Below the pieces are notes generated by a model. It saw nothing but the letters and a program-made list of their open reading frames with translations. It ran no database searches and was not told where the DNA came from. The position numbers were made by a program, and so were the translations under genes. DNA of 64,000 bases, taken from positions 186,001 through 250,000 of the forward strand of contig NZ_KN322983.1 of the NCBI RefSeq assembly GCF_000774145.1. Direction: 5' to 3'. Below are positions 62,785-64,000 of the stretch, piece by piece (the stretch's first letter is position 1; every line of letters begins with the position of its first letter). Origin of the DNA: Pseudomonas mediterranea CFBP 5447. GTDB lineage: Bacteria; Pseudomonadota; Gammaproteobacteria; Pseudomonadales; Pseudomonadaceae.

Positions 62785-64000
62785 ATGCCTGCAACTGAAA
62801 TGGAACGTCGCCAGGTCGTCATCATCGGCGCGGGGCCGTCCGGCGCCATCGCGGCCGCACTGCTCAAGCGCAAGGGCCACGATGTGCTGGTCATCGAACG
62901 CCAGCATTTCCCCCGGTTCTCCATCGGCGAGAGCCTGTTGTCCCATTGCCTGGACTTCGTCGAAGAGGCCGGCATGCTCGACGCGGTGAATGCCGCCGGC
63001 TTCCAACGCAAGAACGGCGCGGCCTTCGCCTGGGGCGAGCGTTACAGCGCCTTCGATTTCGGCGACACCTTCAGCGAAGGCAAGCCCACCACCTTCCAGG
63101 TACAACGCGCCGATTTCGACAAGCTGCTGGCCGACCAGGCCGCATTGCATGGGGTGGAAATTCGCTACGGCGAAGCCATCGCCAGGGTCGATTTCAACCT
63201 CGCCAAGCCGCAACTGGGCGTGCAGCGCGAGGACGGCAGCGAATATCGGATCGAGGCCGATTTCGTCCTCGACGCCAGCGGCTATGGTCGAGTGCTGCCG
63301 CGCTTGCTGGACCTTGAGGCGCCGTCGAACTTCCCGGTGCGCCAGGCCGTCTTCACCCATGTCGAGGACCGCATCGATGCGCCGGCCTTCGACCGGGAGA
63401 AAATCCTCATCACCACCCACCCGACCCAGCGCGACATCTGGTTCTGGACCATTCCGTTCAGTGGCGGGCGCTGCTCGGTTGGCGTGGTCGCGGCGGCGGA
63501 ACATTTTGCCGGCCGCACCGACGACCTCGACGCCTGCCTGCGGAGTTTCATCGATGAGACTCCCAGCCTCGCCAAGGTGCTGGAGAACGCCGTGTGGGAC
63601 ACCCCGGCACGGACCATCGGCGGCTACTCGGCCAATGTCAAAACCCTGCATGGTCCAGGTTTCGCCCTGCTGGGCAACGCCGCGGAGTTCCTCGACCCGG
63701 TGTTTTCCTCCGGCGTGACCATCGCCATGCGCTCGGCAAGCATGGCGGCCGACGTGTTGCATCGTCAGTTGCAAGGCGAAAGCGTGGACTGGCAAAGCGA
63801 ATTCGCCGAACCACTCAAGCGCGGCGTCGATACCTTCCGCTGCTACGTCGAGGGCTGGTACGCCGGCACCTTCCAGGACGTGATCTTCTATACCGAAGGT
63901 TCTGCCGATATCCGCCGCATGATCAGCTCGATCCTGGCCGGTTATGCCTGGGACCAACGCAACCCGTTCGTCAGCGAACCCAAGCGTCGCCTGCGCATGC
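62785..64000 (+). CDS. FAD-dependent oxidoreductase with flavin-halogenase motifs (3' end outside window)
   Basis: 405 codons are visible and the gene runs off the right edge. AAGGAG lies 5 bases before the ATG. The N-terminus has the FAD site VVIIGAGPSGAIAAAL. Three hallmarks of flavin-dependent halogenases are present: Lys76 in QRKNGAAFAWG, WFWTIP at residues 219-224 (WxWxIP), and FLDPVFSSG at 302-310 (FxxPxxSxG). The protein could chlorinate or brominate an aryl head group; related flavoproteins in pigment clusters may instead act as monooxygenases or dehydrogenases. It is separated from the exporter gene by 51 bases. Confidence 0.85.
   Translation, partial: MPATEMERRQVVIIGAGPSGAIAAALLKRKGHDVLVIERQHFPRFSIGESLLSHCLDFVEEAGMLDAVNAAGFQRKNGAAFAWGERYSAFDFGDTFSEGKPTTFQVQRADFDKLLADQAALHGVEIRYGEAIARVDFNLAKPQLGVQREDGSEYRIEADFVLDASGYGRVLPRLLDLEAPSNFPVRQAVFTHVEDRIDAPAFDREKILITTHPTQRDIWFWTIPFSGGRCSVGVVAAAEHFAGRTDDLDACLRSFIDETPSLAKVLENAVWDTPARTIGGYSANVKTLHGPGFALLGNAAEFLDPVFSSGVTIAMRSASMAADVLHRQLQGESVDWQSEFAEPLKRGVDTFRCYVEGWYAGTFQDVIFYTEGSADIRRMISSILAGYAWDQRNPFVSEPKRRLRM

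Overview
The window is a high-GC, gene-dense stretch of a Pseudomonas chromosome, most likely the P. fluorescens group. Three things point there. Gene order runs parallel to the P. aeruginosa PAO1 segment from about PA5002 (dnpA) to PA5028 (a ParA-family ATPase). Protein lengths match that genus. The intergenic spaces are full of REP/REPIN palindromes with a GTGGGAGCGAGCCTGCTCGCG core or a GTGGCGAGGGGATT / GGGAGCAAGCTCCCTCGCCAC core, both typical of fluorescent pseudomonads. I recalled the synteny from knowledge and did not compute it.

Layout. (1) 1-11699, minus strand: lipopolysaccharide core assembly. waaF-waaC-waaG-waaP-wapP-wapQ and a tandem kinase gene form one tightly overlapping unit. 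wapO (carbamoyltransferase), wapH, mig-14-like and dnpA (cut by the window edge) form a second unit with its own candidate promoter. (2) 12039-14978: glnE. The ilvE gene that lies between glnE and waaF in PAO1 is not here; two REPINs and a hairpin occupy the gap. (3) 15362-19661: aceE-aceF, the pyruvate dehydrogenase operon, preceded by two palindromic operators that fit the GntR/FadR-subfamily rule. aceF carries a one-base frameshift in its Ala/Pro linker. (4) 20056-25117: a PhoD-like phosphatase, the c-di-GMP phosphodiesterase dipA, and msrA. (5) 25395-29152: rlmJ and a T6SS vgrG plus DUF4123 adaptor pair that has no cargo gene after it. (6) 29369-37950: a DUF2165 membrane protein, the divergent putP/putA pair with five GTTGCA PutA boxes, and an acyl-CoA dehydrogenase. 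(7) 38215-42700: two chemoreceptors flanking a small zapA-like/coiled-coil pair. (8) 42902-51459: a K+/H+ antiporter, mscK, selO, a small hydrophilic protein, trxC and a lone ParA ATPase. (9) 51807 to the right edge: a long, nearly gapless plus-strand operon that is the front part of an aryl polyene (APE) pigment cluster.

How the last cluster would work. An aromatic amino acid ammonia-lyase makes an aryl-acrylate starter. The AMP-ligase half of a ligase-dehydratase fusion loads it onto one of two acyl carrier proteins. Type II PKS enzymes (a truncated ketosynthase-like partner here, the rest presumably beyond the right edge) extend it. Acyltransferases, a GT2 glycosyltransferase, a LolA-like carrier and an MMPL exporter attach and move the product to the outer membrane. 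The last gene, cut by the window edge, encodes a flavoprotein that carries the hallmarks of flavin-dependent halogenases (WxWxIP, FxxPxxSxG and a conserved Lys). That makes a halogenated aryl polyene, as in xanthomonadin, a real possibility. This is the most promising point in the window.

No tRNA, rRNA, CRISPR array or insertion sequence was seen.
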